NCBI RefSeq assembly: GCF_002252585.1
Contig: NZ_NQLD01000016.1
Length of the DNA stretch: 64,000 nucleotides
Direction: 5' to 3' (one strand)
DNA from: Methanocatella intestini
Lineage (GTDB): Archaea > Methanobacteriota > Methanobacteria > Methanobacteriales > Methanobacteriaceae
Shown piece by piece: positions 30,176 through 39,051 of the stretch (positions are counted from its first letter, which is position 1; each line of letters starts with the position of its first letter). The notes beneath the pieces were generated by a model. The model ran no database searches and was not told the DNA's origin. It was given only the letters and a program-made list of their open reading frames with translations. Position numbers and translations under genes: made by a program.

Positions 30176-31651
30176 CTACCTATATTCTGATACTAAATGA
30201 CTTATTTGATCAGTAGAAATAATTCCTTTTAGTTTGAAATCATCATCTACAACTGGAAGACATGAAATATCCAATTTTCTCATTCTACGTGCTGTTGATT
30301 CAATAGAGTCATCTGCATGACAGAATTTAACTGTTTTTGTCATTATTTCCTTTAAATCATTGGAATTTGTAGCTATTGCTTTAGACAAATCCCAGCTGGT
30401 TACTATTCCAATCAGTTTTTTATCATTTGTAACTACTGGAATATGAGTAACATTACGGTTAAACATTAATTTTGCTGCTTCTTCTATCTGTGCCTGTTCT
30501 GTGATTGTAGCTACATCTGTAAGCATTAAATCTTCAACTATATTATCTGACAGGAATTTGGATAAAATATAGTTAAGCTGTCCTTTTTCAAGTAAAAATG
30601 CATCATGACCGTAATTAGATTTAAGTTCTGAAAAGCTTACTTCAACATCATTTGCATTAAGAGCAGTCAGAATTTCTGTTCCCTGTTCAACAGGATATAA
30701 CCAGTCTGAATCTACTGAAATAATTTCAACTTTTGCTTTAACATCTTTAAAACCATCAATTAAGGAGTTGTTTTGGGCAAGATCAAATAAATCTACTGCT
30801 TTTGTAATATATAAATAGCTATTTGCATCAAAACGTTTTACAAAGCTTGCTCCCTGATGATGAAGATAACTTTCAACCTGAAAATCCATTGACAAATCAT
30901 ATGTAATTTCATCCTTATCCTGCAAATCCCTACCAAATTTAAGATACATTGATTCATCACTTAAATAAGTAATATGAGCTATCATACGAGCTACTGACAG
31001 TCCCTCTTTTGGAATTTTACCTGTTCCATAATAATTTCCACCATTCCAGTTTGGATCACCTACTATTGACTGGCGACCTACTTCATTAAATGCTATTTGC
31101 TGTGGTGAAGATCTTGCTGTTGTAGCTATTGCAACTGCTTTTTTCATCATTTCAGGATATGAAACAAGCCATTGCAAAGTTTGCATTCCTCCCATTGAAC
31201 CTCCAACAACTGCAGATAACTTGTCAATTCCAAATGCATCAATCAATCTTTTTTGAACCTTAACCATGTCTTTTATTGTAATAACCGGAAAATCCAGACC
31301 GTATTCTTTACCCGTTTTTGGATTAATTGATAATGGACCTGTTGTTCCTTTACATCCGCCTAATACATTAGAACAAATTATAAAGTACTTTTCACTGTCC
31401 AAAGCTTTTCCAGGGCCTATTACTATTTCCCACCATCCCGGTTTTTTATCTCCTTCATGCCATCCTGCTGCATGTGCATCTCCAGATAATGCATGACATA
31501 TTAAAATTGCATTATCCTTTTCTTTGTTAAGTTCACCATAAGTTTCATAAGCTACTGTGATGTTATCAAGAGTCTTTCCACTTTCTAGTTCAATTGGCTC
31601 TTCAATATTATAATACTTTGTTTGAACAACTCCAACTGATTCTTTTTTCAT
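30176..31651 (-). CDS. metX: Homoserine O-acetyltransferase with C-terminal CBS pair
   Basis: Acetylates homoserine from acetyl-CoA, giving the substrate of MetY. The alpha/beta-hydrolase domain (1 to about 370) shows GGSMGGMQ with nucleophile Ser152, and later DSDWLYP and NYGHDAFL for the Asp and His. Residues about 375-491 form two CBS motifs (VTHIPVV..GIVTSWD and ISCLPVV..GIISTDQ). CBS pairs commonly bind adenine nucleotides or S-adenosylmethionine, so feedback control is plausible. It lies 9 bases after the RNase III gene in the same direction, probably one transcript. Confidence 0.93.
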   Translation of the reverse strand: MKKESVGVVQTKYYNIEEPIELESGKTLDNITVAYETYGELNKEKDNAILICHALSGDAHAAGWHEGDKKPGWWEIVIGPGKALDSEKYFIICSNVLGGCKGTTGPLSINPKTGKEYGLDFPVITIKDMVKVQKRLIDAFGIDKLSAVVGGSMGGMQTLQWLVSYPEMMKKAVAIATTARSSPQQIAFNEVGRQSIVGDPNWNGGNYYGTGKIPKEGLSVARMIAHITYLSDESMYLKFGRDLQDKDEITYDLSMDFQVESYLHHQGASFVKRFDANSYLYITKAVDLFDLAQNNSLIDGFKDVKAKVEIISVDSDWLYPVEQGTEILTALNANDVEVSFSELKSNYGHDAFLLEKGQLNYILSKFLSDNIVEDLMLTDVATITEQAQIEEAAKLMFNRNVTHIPVVTNDKKLIGIVTSWDLSKAIATNSNDLKEIMTKTVKFCHADDSIESTARRMRKLDISCLPVVDDDFKLKGIISTDQISHLVSEYR

Positions 31652-31660
31652 TTAAAACAC

Positions 31661-32332
31661 CTAATATTTCTGTATTTTCAGTTTTTTCATAGCCTGTTTT
31701 GAAGCGGCCTGTTCAGCTTCTTTTTTATTTTTACCTTTACCAACACCCATTTCCTTTCCATCAATCAATATAGATATTATAAATGTTTTATTATGAGGCA
31801 CACCACACTCATCAAGTATTTTATATTCAATATCCACTTCCTGAGCATCACCGTATTCTTTTATTACTGATTTATAATCAAAGAAAAATACTTTTTTTGC
31901 ATCAATATATGGAAATATTATTTTTGAAATATAATTTTTTGCAAATTCTATACCCTGATCCAAAAATATTGCTCCTAAAAATGATTCAAAAACATCTGCA
32001 GTAATTGACAAAACCTCATTTTCAGTTATTTTGCTGTCATCACCATATATTTTGATATGCTTATCCAAACCTAATTCATGGGAATAATAAATTAATGCTG
32101 CCTGACAAACATAATTTGCTCGCAGTTTAGTTAATTTACCTTCTTCATAATCAGGATATTGTTTATATAAATATTCTGAAACAATCATATTCAAAACAGA
32201 ATCTCCTAAAAACTCTAATCTTTCATATGTATAATCCAAACCGTGTTTTGTTCCGTAAGACCCATGAGTAAATGCAACATCATAGAGATGTTTATCCTTT
32301 GGGACTATGTTAAATTTTTCTAATAAATTCAT
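31661..32332 (-). CDS. rnc: Ribonuclease III
   Basis: A double-strand-specific RNase with two domains. The N-terminal RNase III domain contains the signature ERLEFLGDS (37-45) and a downstream DVFESFLGAIF, giving the Glu/Asp metal ligands. The C-terminal dsRNA-binding domain ends with GKGKNKKEAEQAASKQAMKK. At 223 residues it has the size of bacterial RNase III. RNase III is uncommon in archaea; no function specific to this host can be read from the sequence. metX follows 9 bases downstream. Confidence 0.93.
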   Translation of the reverse strand: MNLLEKFNIVPKDKHLYDVAFTHGSYGTKHGLDYTYERLEFLGDSVLNMIVSEYLYKQYPDYEEGKLTKLRANYVCQAALIYYSHELGLDKHIKIYGDDSKITENEVLSITADVFESFLGAIFLDQGIEFAKNYISKIIFPYIDAKKVFFFDYKSVIKEYGDAQEVDIEYKILDECGVPHNKTFIISILIDGKEMGVGKGKNKKEAEQAASKQAMKKLKIQKY

Positions 32333-32513
32333 AATAAGACCGGATTTCTTTAAATATGTTAATAAATTTTGTTTTTAGGTTTATATAAATATATAGTTGT
32401 AAAAAGAAGTATATATAACTATTGTTATAAAAAAATATTATTTTTCAAATGCTCTTCCTTTCTTTTTATAATGCAAAAATAACCAATATTAGAAATAACA
32501 GGATTTGGTAATT

Positions 32514-32864
32514 ATGAAATTAAATTGGTTCGAAGAAATAAAAAGAATTGACCCTGATATAAAATTTAGAGCACAGGGCGGATGGTTAAAAACTGTTGAA
32601 AAACTAGATAAAACAGTGAAAAACGGATATTCACTTGTTGGAGACTTTGTAAAAGCAGGGGACTTTGAAGAAGAATATGATGAAGGATTATACCTTGATT
32701 GCAATAAAGAAGGAACTACTAAAAAATCTCAGCAGGACTACAGACTATTCCGTTTCAAAGATGGGAAAGTAAGACTCCTGGATATGGTAATTGACGGTTC
32801 ACAGGGATGGGCTACAGAGTTATGGGATGCTGTAGAAGATGAAGTTCCAAGTGTAATCGATTAA
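32514..32864 (+). CDS. Small conserved hypothetical protein
   Basis: A soluble acidic protein of 116 residues starting MKLNWFEEIKRIDPDIKFR and ending GSQGWATELWDAVEDE. No catalytic motif or metal-binding set is visible, and I do not recognise the family. The ATG at 32514 is favoured over a TTG at 32505. It is divergent from rnc with about 180 bases of AT-rich promoter between them, and it overlaps the end of the flavodoxin-ferredoxin relic by 4 bases. Confidence 0.7.
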   Translation: MKLNWFEEIKRIDPDIKFRAQGGWLKTVEKLDKTVKNGYSLVGDFVKAGDFEEEYDEGLYLDCNKEGTTKKSQQDYRLFRFKDGKVRLLDMVIDGSQGWATELWDAVEDEVPSVID

Positions 32865-33621
32865 TCCAGAGAATCTATATGTGGATTTAAGTACTGTCCA
32901 TGATTTTTGGTTCTATTATCATATTGAATTGCAAAGTTGGGACACAGATGAAGGTACCTCAAACACATAACACACTCATTTTTAATCCATACTGGTTTTT
33001 TCATCTGTAATTCAATAGCATCAACTGGACAGTTGTTTTTACATAATCCACATCCACTACATTTTTCATCAATATGCAAATGACCGGTTTTTCTGCTGGA
33101 TTTGCTGATTTTTCTAAAAATATCACAGGCAAATTTAGGTAACTTTCTTTTAACAAAATCCCCCTGATTTTTACTTGCAATTTTAGAAATTACATCTTCA
33201 ATCAGCCTATCAGAATTTAAAGTCTGTTTATTAATTTTATCTTTATCTGATAAATTAAAAACCGGCGTCCATGTATCAACCACTAGAATACTGAATTTAG
33301 CAGATACATTAAACCCTTTAGATTCAATTAACTCAGCAAGATATCAGCAGCAGTACCCTGGACTTGTTCCAAAAGTAGCAATTAAAAAAATGTAAGGATT
33401 TTTATCTTCAGATATTATATTAATCTTTGATAAAAACCCTTCAACAAATGTGGGAAGGCTCCAAAAGTGAGTAGGAACTACAATACCTAAAGACTCGTCT
33501 TTTTCTAAATAAACAGAATCATTATATCCAATCATGGATTTTGCAATATCTCGTGTTTTTTACTAGCTATTCTATTTGCAACATATTTGCAGTTTCCAGT
33601 TGCAGAATAATAGATTATCAT
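32861..33621 (-). pseudogene. Broken flavodoxin-ferredoxin fusion (EFR1-like)
   Basis: The pieces of a single electron-transfer protein can be read in order in different frames. An N-terminal flavodoxin start, MIIYYSATGNCKYVANRIA, begins at 33621. The middle, VYLEKDESLGIVVPTHFWS to FLIATFGTSPG, lies in another frame (33344-33560). After two further shifts near 33356 and 33340 comes AELIESKGFN and the C-terminal part, with two 4Fe-4S motifs, CSGCGLCKNNCP and CVMCLRYLHLCP (32861-33283). One shift sits in a run of six T at 33556-33561. At least three shifts make decay likely, although draft sequencing errors in homopolymers remain possible. Confidence 0.8.
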
Positions 33622-33622
33622 A

Positions 33623-34015
33623 TTATTTGGATTTCTGAGCTACTTTAGGTACAAACTTGGAAGACCTTTTAGGAATAGCATATTCATCTTTTTTAGGACA
33701 GTTATACTCTTCCAAAAGTATTATTTTATGGTCAATATTTTTGCTGAAATTCTTTTGACCTCCTTCAATAATGCCTCTGAAATTTACGCCAATGCTTCCA
33801 GTTCCACCAATATTAAATTTTATTTTTTCAGAAGGGGCAAAATCTTCAAAAAACCTTTCAAGTTCAACCATTTCATAAATTGGAGCTTGATAACTAACGG
33901 CCATTAATTTATTTTGTCCCTCTCTGATTTTAACATATTTCTGTTCAATCTGCAGTTTTTCACCAGAACGAACTTTAGTCATTGTTATATAAGGACTTAT
34001 CTCGTTATCATCCAT
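33623..34015 (-). CDS. Hypothetical protein, paralogue of the next gene
   Basis: A 130-residue protein without signal peptide or membrane segment. I do not recognise its family. The core KYVKIREGQNKLMAVSY, FFEDFAPSEKIKFNI and GVNFRGI can be aligned with the upstream neighbour, and the C-terminus is Lys rich (KRSSKFVPKVAQKSK). The ATG follows AGGTG. It lies 12 bases after the neighbour and directly before the flavodoxin-ferredoxin relic, all leftward. Confidence 0.65.
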   Translation of the reverse strand: MDDNEISPYITMTKVRSGEKLQIEQKYVKIREGQNKLMAVSYQAPIYEMVELERFFEDFAPSEKIKFNIGGTGSIGVNFRGIIEGGQKNFSKNIDHKIILLEEYNCPKKDEYAIPKRSSKFVPKVAQKSK

Positions 34016-34027
34016 CTTTTACACCTA

Positions 34028-34438
34028 TTATTTTATATGATGAAACACACAATTATCACAGGTAGGCTCTTCATAAGTATCTTTAGGGATATTAATAGCC
34101 GGGTCTACCATGACAGTTATTGAAAATGTTTCCTCAGGATTATGTGTTACATTTTTAGAAATCGGCAACATTCCCCTGTAATTTACAGGAATATAGCCAG
34201 TTTGACTAATATTGTAATAAATTCTTTCACCGGAAGTTAATGAATCAAAAAATTCATTAACATCTTTCAGTTGTTTAGGGTTTATGGTAAATGTTATACC
34301 CATTAAATGATCTTGCCTTTGTTTAATCTTTACATATTTAACATTAGCTGCCAATACTTCCTGATTATCTGTTACAAAGGTTACATATTCATCTAAGTTT
34401 ATGTTTTCTTTTTTAACAATCTCTTTTAATTGAGTCAT
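34028..34438 (-). CDS. Hypothetical protein, paralogue of the previous gene
   Basis: This 136-residue protein shares with its neighbour the sequence KYVKIKQRQDHLMGITF, FFDSLTSGERIYYNI and PVNYRGM, so the two come from a duplication followed by strong divergence. The C-terminus has PTCDNCVFHH, a possible half metal site absent from the other copy. The family is not recognised. About 100 AT-rich bases separate it from the DUF4041 gene upstream, enough for its own promoter. Confidence 0.65.
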   Translation of the reverse strand: MTQLKEIVKKENINLDEYVTFVTDNQEVLAANVKYVKIKQRQDHLMGITFTINPKQLKDVNEFFDSLTSGERIYYNISQTGYIPVNYRGMLPISKNVTHNPEETFSITVMVDPAINIPKDTYEEPTCDNCVFHHIK

Positions 34439-34541
34439 AATTAAAAACCCCCTATGAAATTTAATGAAATAACTTATTCCATTGCATGATGTTATTACAT
34501 AACTTATTTATAAATGTAACTATTTTTTAGGTACACAAAAA

Positions 34542-35552
34542 TTATGGCCAGATTCCTGAAAAATTGCAGATTAAATTAAAAATTTCCTCAATTGTTTCTA
34601 CAGGTAATAAATCAAAGATATTTTTAGGTAAGTGTTTTTTATCAAAGTTCAATAAACATTTTTCACAGACATGTCTCTCAATTGCAATTCCGTCATCTAA
34701 CCTTCTGTTTTTACATTGATACCATTCATCTTTAGTTAATCCCCTGATTAGAAATTTAAAAGACTTGCCGTCAATCAGCTCCAAAGTTAAATTATGATAT
34801 ACTTCATCACCAGTAAAATTATCATCAACTTCACTGGCTTTTAATTTAAAATCAGAAACCAGATTTAATTCCTGAATCTTTAAATCAAGATATTTTTTAG
34901 ATAATGCAATGTTAAATACTCTATGTAATCCATTTATATAATCAAAAGATTTTTCCAATCTTTTTATAGAATTTAATCTATTTAAATAATTCACATTGCT
35001 AATAATCATTTCTGATTCAATATTGAAATTTCTAATCATTAGCTTTACAATAGAAGAATAAAATATATTGCCAGTTAATGAATGTCCCCTGATTTCCTTA
35101 TTTTTATTAATTACAGTAGCTTGATTATCAAAAACTAATTCCTTCTGTTTTTTACGAATTAAATTTAATTTATCTTTAAAATCCCCATAGTTTTTCGAAA
35201 CATATTCCGGATCATAAAACCCTAACTTTTGAGCATCAAGTGCATAATTAACCTGAACCAGTTCTTCCTGTTTTGCCCTTAATTCCTGAGAAATCTTATT
35301 TACCTCTCTTCGCTTTCCTTCTGCAGTAAAATCAGAAAATTTATATTTCATATCCTGCCAGTTTTCAATTTCACTTAATTCCTGTTTAACAGCAACAGTA
35401 TTCAGATTATGAAATGGTATAACAATGTCAAATATTCCCTGAATATTTTCAGGAACATTAATCTCAACAATTTCAAATTCAGCAGCCACTCTCTGAAGTA
35501 CATATTCATAAGCTGGAGATAAACTTATAACATTAACATCTTCAAAATTCAT
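34542..35552 (-). CDS. DUF4041-like protein
   Basis: A 336-residue soluble protein. The central part, with LGFYDPEYVSKNYGDFKDKL, IRKKQKELV and IVKLMIRNFNIESEMII, resembles the DUF4041 domain. In many bacteria and phages this domain is joined to a GIY-YIG (T5orf172-type) nuclease. Here no GIY-YIG motif follows; instead the C-terminus carries ERHVCEKCLLNF, a CxxC. A charged helical region at about 80-110 may form a coiled coil. The function is unknown. The gene is in an accessory patch between core genes, consistent with acquisition. Confidence 0.65.
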   Translation of the reverse strand: MNFEDVNVISLSPAYEYVLQRVAAEFEIVEINVPENIQGIFDIVIPFHNLNTVAVKQELSEIENWQDMKYKFSDFTAEGKRREVNKISQELRAKQEELVQVNYALDAQKLGFYDPEYVSKNYGDFKDKLNLIRKKQKELVFDNQATVINKNKEIRGHSLTGNIFYSSIVKLMIRNFNIESEMIISNVNYLNRLNSIKRLEKSFDYINGLHRVFNIALSKKYLDLKIQELNLVSDFKLKASEVDDNFTGDEVYHNLTLELIDGKSFKFLIRGLTKDEWYQCKNRRLDDGIAIERHVCEKCLLNFDKKHLPKNIFDLLPVETIEEIFNLICNFSGIWP

Positions 35553-35799
35553 TATAACTCTGTCAAATTTATTTAAATTTTTAAAAAGATTTCTAATTAA
35601 ATGGTCACTTTATTTCACTGCCTAATTCTTTTGCTATGAAAACTTCCCTTTCAGACATGCGTTAAATCCTAAAAATTATTTTGAAAATAAAAATTTTAAT
35701 TAATAAAAAATAATCCAATAAAACGCTAAATAAGTTTTTATAAAAATAGAAAAATAGAATTGATGAAGATTAAATAAATAATCTTCCGATTTTACCAAC

Positions 35800-35988
35800 T
35801 TAAACTAATCTTTTTCTAGTAGTTGGTTTTTTGTTTTGCCAGCTGTATCTTCTAATCCTTTTAGATTTACCGAATCCACAGGAAGCACAAACTTTTTTAT
35901 GTATGTGGTAAGTGTTTCTTCCACATCTTCTGCATCTTATATGGGTTTTTTTATTCTTTTTACCCATTGATGGAGTACCTTTTGACAC
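35800..35988 (-). CDS. rpl37e: 50S ribosomal protein L37e
   Basis: A basic 62-residue zinc-ribbon ribosomal protein. The start MSKGTPSMGKKNKKTHIRCR and the four Cys in CRRCGRNTYHIHKKVCASCG are the family pattern, and the tail RRYSWQNKKPTTRKR is rich in Arg/Lys. The Lsm gene lies 58 bases upstream in the same direction, the usual archaeal pairing. Confidence 0.95.
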   Translation of the reverse strand: MSKGTPSMGKKNKKTHIRCRRCGRNTYHIHKKVCASCGFGKSKRIRRYSWQNKKPTTRKRLV

Positions 35989-36046
35989 TGATACACCTCC
36001 TAATTAATCAGTTCGTTTATTACAAATATTAGAATTAAAATAGTAC

Positions 36047-36277
36047 TTATGGTGAGATATAGACAATATTGTCTCCTCTAATGAGCACAACACCAAGTCT
36101 TCTAGTAACTTCTCCGTCTTGGAGTTCTTCTGCATCATTAAGAACTAAGTTCATATGTAAATCAAAACTTTTAAGTATTCCTCTAAATTCACGATCTCCT
36201 TTAAGTTTTATTAAAACAGGAGAGTTTACAGATTTGCCTAAAGCATCAAGTGGTCTTTGAACATTTTGTCCGCTCAT
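36047..36277 (-). CDS. Sm-like archaeal RNA-binding protein (Lsm)
   Basis: A 76-residue Sm-fold protein that forms a ring binding U-rich RNA. The Sm1 motif is in SPVLIKLKGDREFRGILKSF and DLHMNLVLNDAEE; the Sm2 motif is VLIRGDNIVYISP. Length and sequence are typical for Methanobacteriales. It is the first gene of the Lsm-L37e pair, with a 350-base AT-rich region upstream. Confidence 0.95.
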   Translation of the reverse strand: MSGQNVQRPLDALGKSVNSPVLIKLKGDREFRGILKSFDLHMNLVLNDAEELQDGEVTRRLGVVLIRGDNIVYISP

Positions 36278-36626
36278 TTTATCACCTTATATTACTATAA
36301 TTTTTTATTGTATTTTATAATTTAAAAGCAATTGGAAATAATCACTTTCTTAAATATTAGACATAATATAATCAAGTTTAGATAAGACAAAACCTAATTA
36401 AAACTAATATTAAATTATATGCTTTTACTACTATATAAATGTTTAGTTTGATTTAAGCCCAAAAAATAATATAAATCACTAATTTAACCGTAATTTACAC
36501 TATATAAGACATCTAAATTTATTTTAAACAAAGTTATTAAAAAATTTAACTGAATTCATAACCAAAGAATATAATAAATAAAAATCAGATAATACATCAT
36601 ATCAAAATTTAAGGTATGGAAAAAAT
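36278..36626. promoter_or_regulatory. Divergent intergenic region, Lsm / PUA gene
   Basis: About 350 AT-rich bases between divergent genes. It must contain both promoters; TATA-like stretches occur near 36330 and 36500. I see no RNA gene or clear operator. Confidence 0.4.
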
Positions 36627-37109
36627 ATGACTATAAAAGTTAAAAAAAGAAACTTCCTGAAAAAAAAGAAAATTAAAGAAATTAAAAAAGAATTAGAAGA
36701 ATATGGTGAACTGCTGCAAAATAAGAAAAATGTAGAAATACTTGAAGCCGAACCTGATTCATTTATTTTAGTTGATGGTGAACCTTACATCATATTAATT
36801 GATGAAAAGCCATTTCCAACCTTAAAAGCTGCACTGGCTAATGAAATCCATGGAAAAAAAGTAACAGTAGATATGGGTGCTATCCGTTTTGTAAGTAATG
36901 GTGCCGATATTATGAGTCCGGGAATTGTAGCTGCTGATGAAAACATCAATCCTGGAGACATTGTTTTAATTATTGATGAAACACATGGAAAACCATTAGC
37001 TATTGGAATAAGCTTAATTACTGGTGAAGAAATGGTTGAAAATGATTCTGGTAAAGCTATTGAAACAAAACATTATGTTGGAGACGACATTTGGAACTTT
37101 GAATTATAA
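36627..37109 (+). CDS. PUA-domain RNA-binding protein
   Basis: A 160-residue protein with a basic N-terminal segment (KVKKRNFLKKKKIKEIKKE) and a C-terminal PUA domain: KVTVDMGAIRFVSNGADIM, PGIVAADENINPGDIVLI and KPLAIGISL. Stand-alone PUA proteins of this kind are widespread in euryarchaea and are thought to bind tRNA or rRNA. It precedes arfB by 13 bases in the same direction and may be co-transcribed with it. Confidence 0.85.
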   Translation: MTIKVKKRNFLKKKKIKEIKKELEEYGELLQNKKNVEILEAEPDSFILVDGEPYIILIDEKPFPTLKAALANEIHGKKVTVDMGAIRFVSNGADIMSPGIVAADENINPGDIVLIIDETHGKPLAIGISLITGEEMVENDSGKAIETKHYVGDDIWNFEL

Positions 37110-37122
37110 TTTGGTGATTTAA

Positions 37123-37815
37123 ATGGCAGAATTAAGATACAGAGCAGGAAAAATTAAAAATCCCGGAGTTCATAAAATTGGAATAATAGCTCTTGGATCA
37201 CACTTGGAAAATCATGGTCCTGCATTACCTATAGATACTGATGCTAAAATCGGTGCTCACATTGCATTTCAGGCATCACTTGAAAGCGGAGCTAAATTTT
37301 TGGGAATAATATTTCCTGCTTATGAATTAGATGAAATAGATCATGGAGTGCATGTTTCTTTAGATGAATTAAAGGGAAATGTAATTAAAACTCTCAATTC
37401 TGCTAAAAAATATTTGGATATTGAAAAAATCGTTATTGTAAATTCACATGGAGGAAATATTCCTTTAATGACTGAACTGTATGATATTGAAGATGAAACA
37501 GGTTTGACTATTATTTTTAATAATAAAATTATTTCAACAGAAGGTCCCCATGGAGGCAGCGGCGAACTTTCAATGGCAAAGGTTTTAGGAATAGTCAATG
37601 AAGCTGAAATTAAAAACCAGACAGATTTAAGTAAATATGAAGAAGTTGGTCTATATGGTTTCAAGCAAGCCCGTGAAAATGACCCTAACATTGAAGAAGG
37701 TGCAAGAGATGTTGAAGAAAATGGAGTTTATGTTGATGAAGTCTATGGAAAACAACTCTTTGATTTAGCTATTAACTCTGTTGTATTTGATGTTGAAAAG
37801 CTTTTGGATTTTTAA
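37123..37815 (+). CDS. arfB: Formylaminopyrimidine deformylase ArfB (F420/riboflavin path)
   Basis: Member of the creatininase family. It resembles the archaeal metal-dependent deformylase that removes formate from the ring-opened GTP product made by ArfA, in the route to riboflavin and the F420 deazaflavin. Metal ligands are visible in GSHLENHGPALPIDTD (Glu, His and Asp), in NSHGGN, and in the Glu of GGSGELSMA. The 230 residues match the family. Its ATG follows GGTGATTTAA, a ribosome-binding pattern used repeatedly in this genome. Confidence 0.88.
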   Translation: MAELRYRAGKIKNPGVHKIGIIALGSHLENHGPALPIDTDAKIGAHIAFQASLESGAKFLGIIFPAYELDEIDHGVHVSLDELKGNVIKTLNSAKKYLDIEKIVIVNSHGGNIPLMTELYDIEDETGLTIIFNNKIISTEGPHGGSGELSMAKVLGIVNEAEIKNQTDLSKYEEVGLYGFKQARENDPNIEEGARDVEENGVYVDEVYGKQLFDLAINSVVFDVEKLLDF

Positions 37816-37836
37816 AAAAAAGAGAAATGAAATGAG

Positions 37837-38199
37837 TTAGTTATGCTCTTCATTTCCACCAGAATTAGAAGAACCCTCATCCGGATTTTCAGAAGGACTC
37901 CCATCTGGAAGCTGATTATGAGTACCTGAAGAAGAATCATGACTATATCCTGAATCATAACTTTGAGATGAACTAGCTCCTGAATCACCTGATGAATAGC
38001 TATAATCATTTCCAGAATCATAAGATGATGAATCACTTACAGATGCATTATCTGTAATATTATCTGATGAATTTAATAGATCTGTTTCATTTGGTAAAAT
38101 GTTTATTTCACCAGTCATAGCTCCAAAAACACTAGCTATGCAAAATGCCGCAACAGATATTACAAAAACTACCAATAATGTAGCAGGTTTACTTGACAA
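37837..38199 (-). CDS. Small Ser-rich exported or membrane-anchored protein
   Basis: A 120-residue protein. Residues 1-27 hold one hydrophobic segment (TLLVVFVISVAAFCIASVFG), either a signal peptide or a membrane anchor. The rest is low-complexity Ser/Asp/Gly/Tyr (SSYDSGNDYSYSSGDSG) with no cysteine. This tail is probably outside the cell and disordered. The family is unknown. It is convergent with arfB and divergent from the YigZ-type gene. Confidence 0.7.
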   Translation of the reverse strand: MSSKPATLLVVFVISVAAFCIASVFGAMTGEINILPNETDLLNSSDNITDNASVSDSSSYDSGNDYSYSSGDSGASSSQSYDSGYSHDSSSGTHNQLPDGSPSENPDEGSSNSGGNEEHN

Positions 38200-38270
38200 A
38201 ATACCACCTTAATATTATAATTAATTAACTTAAATTATGTCTGCAAAAATATATAAAAGTATTTGATATT

Positions 38271-38873
38271 ATGAAAACTATTGAAAAAGCTGTTCAAAGT
38301 GAAATAAATATTAAAAAATCCCAGTTTATCTGCTCTTTATTTCCAACTAAAACCAAAAAGGAAAGTAAGGAGATTATTCAAAAGTTAAATCAGCAATATC
38401 ATGATGCTACCCATAACTGCACAGCATACATTACAAATGACGGTGAAGGTTATGATGACAACGGTGAACCAAGCGGAACTGCAGGCAAACCTATGATTAA
38501 TGCTTTAAGGAAAAATGATTTGCATAATGTTACAGCAGTTGTTACAAGGTATTTCGGAGGAATTAAACTTGGAGCGGGAGGTTTAGTTCGTGCCTACAGC
38601 AAATCTGTTCTTGAAGCTATTGAAGCCAGCGAAATAATTGAAGTTGAATATTATGATGTTTATAATATTACATTTAATTATTCTGATTTAAAAGATATTG
38701 AAAGAGAAATCAGAAACAATAAATTAACAATTATTCAAAAAGATTTCAGTGATAAGATTAGCTATGATTTAGTTTCCAAAAATAATAGGAATATAAAAGA
38801 AATGTTTGAAAAATTCCACAATAAGATTAAGGTTAATTTTAAAAATAAGCAGGTTTTAAAAAAGATAAAATGA
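38271..38873 (+). CDS. YigZ/IMPACT family protein
   Basis: A 200-residue protein. The N-terminal domain contains the family core ATHNCTAYITNDGEGYDDNG, EPSGTAGKP and VVTRYFGGIKLGAGGLVRAY. The C-terminal domain (from about 130) is the ferredoxin-like part found in bacterial YigZ. It is thought to act in translation control or RNA binding, but its reaction is not established. Single gene, no clear operon. Confidence 0.88.
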   Translation: MKTIEKAVQSEINIKKSQFICSLFPTKTKKESKEIIQKLNQQYHDATHNCTAYITNDGEGYDDNGEPSGTAGKPMINALRKNDLHNVTAVVTRYFGGIKLGAGGLVRAYSKSVLEAIEASEIIEVEYYDVYNITFNYSDLKDIEREIRNNKLTIIQKDFSDKISYDLVSKNNRNIKEMFEKFHNKIKVNFKNKQVLKKIK

Positions 38874-38884
38874 AGAATAAATAG

Positions 38885-39004
38885 TTATTGTTCTTCAAAT
38901 TGGTCTTTTCCCACACCACAAAGAGGACATACCCAGTCATCAGGTAAGTCTTCAAAATCGTCGCCTTCGTAAACATATCCACATACTTTACATACATAAG
39001 CCAT
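38885..39004 (-). CDS. Rubredoxin, short form
   Basis: A 39-residue rubredoxin. It reads MAYVCKVCGYVYEGDDFEDL and continues through PDDWVCPLCG, so the four Cys of the mononuclear iron site are present as two CxxCG motifs. The stretch between them is shorter than in the standard 52-residue form. GGAGG precedes the ATG. The second rubredoxin gene lies 47 bases upstream, so both may be on one transcript. It would carry single electrons, for example to oxygen- or peroxide-reducing enzymes. Confidence 0.9.
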   Translation of the reverse strand: MAYVCKVCGYVYEGDDFEDLPDDWVCPLCGVGKDQFEEQ

Positions 39005-39051
39005 AATAACTCCTCCTTAAATTATTTAGAATCTATTTCTTTCGTCTAAAC

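Noticed and set aside
35600..35665. Short leftward frame MSEREVFIAKELGSEIK
   Set aside because: Only 17 codons and no recognisable match; could be a gene relic, but the evidence is too weak.
37812..38036. Leftward frame of 74 codons overlapping the Ser-rich protein
   Set aside because: Same strand, other frame; composition of the Ser-rich frame with its hydrophobic start is more credible.
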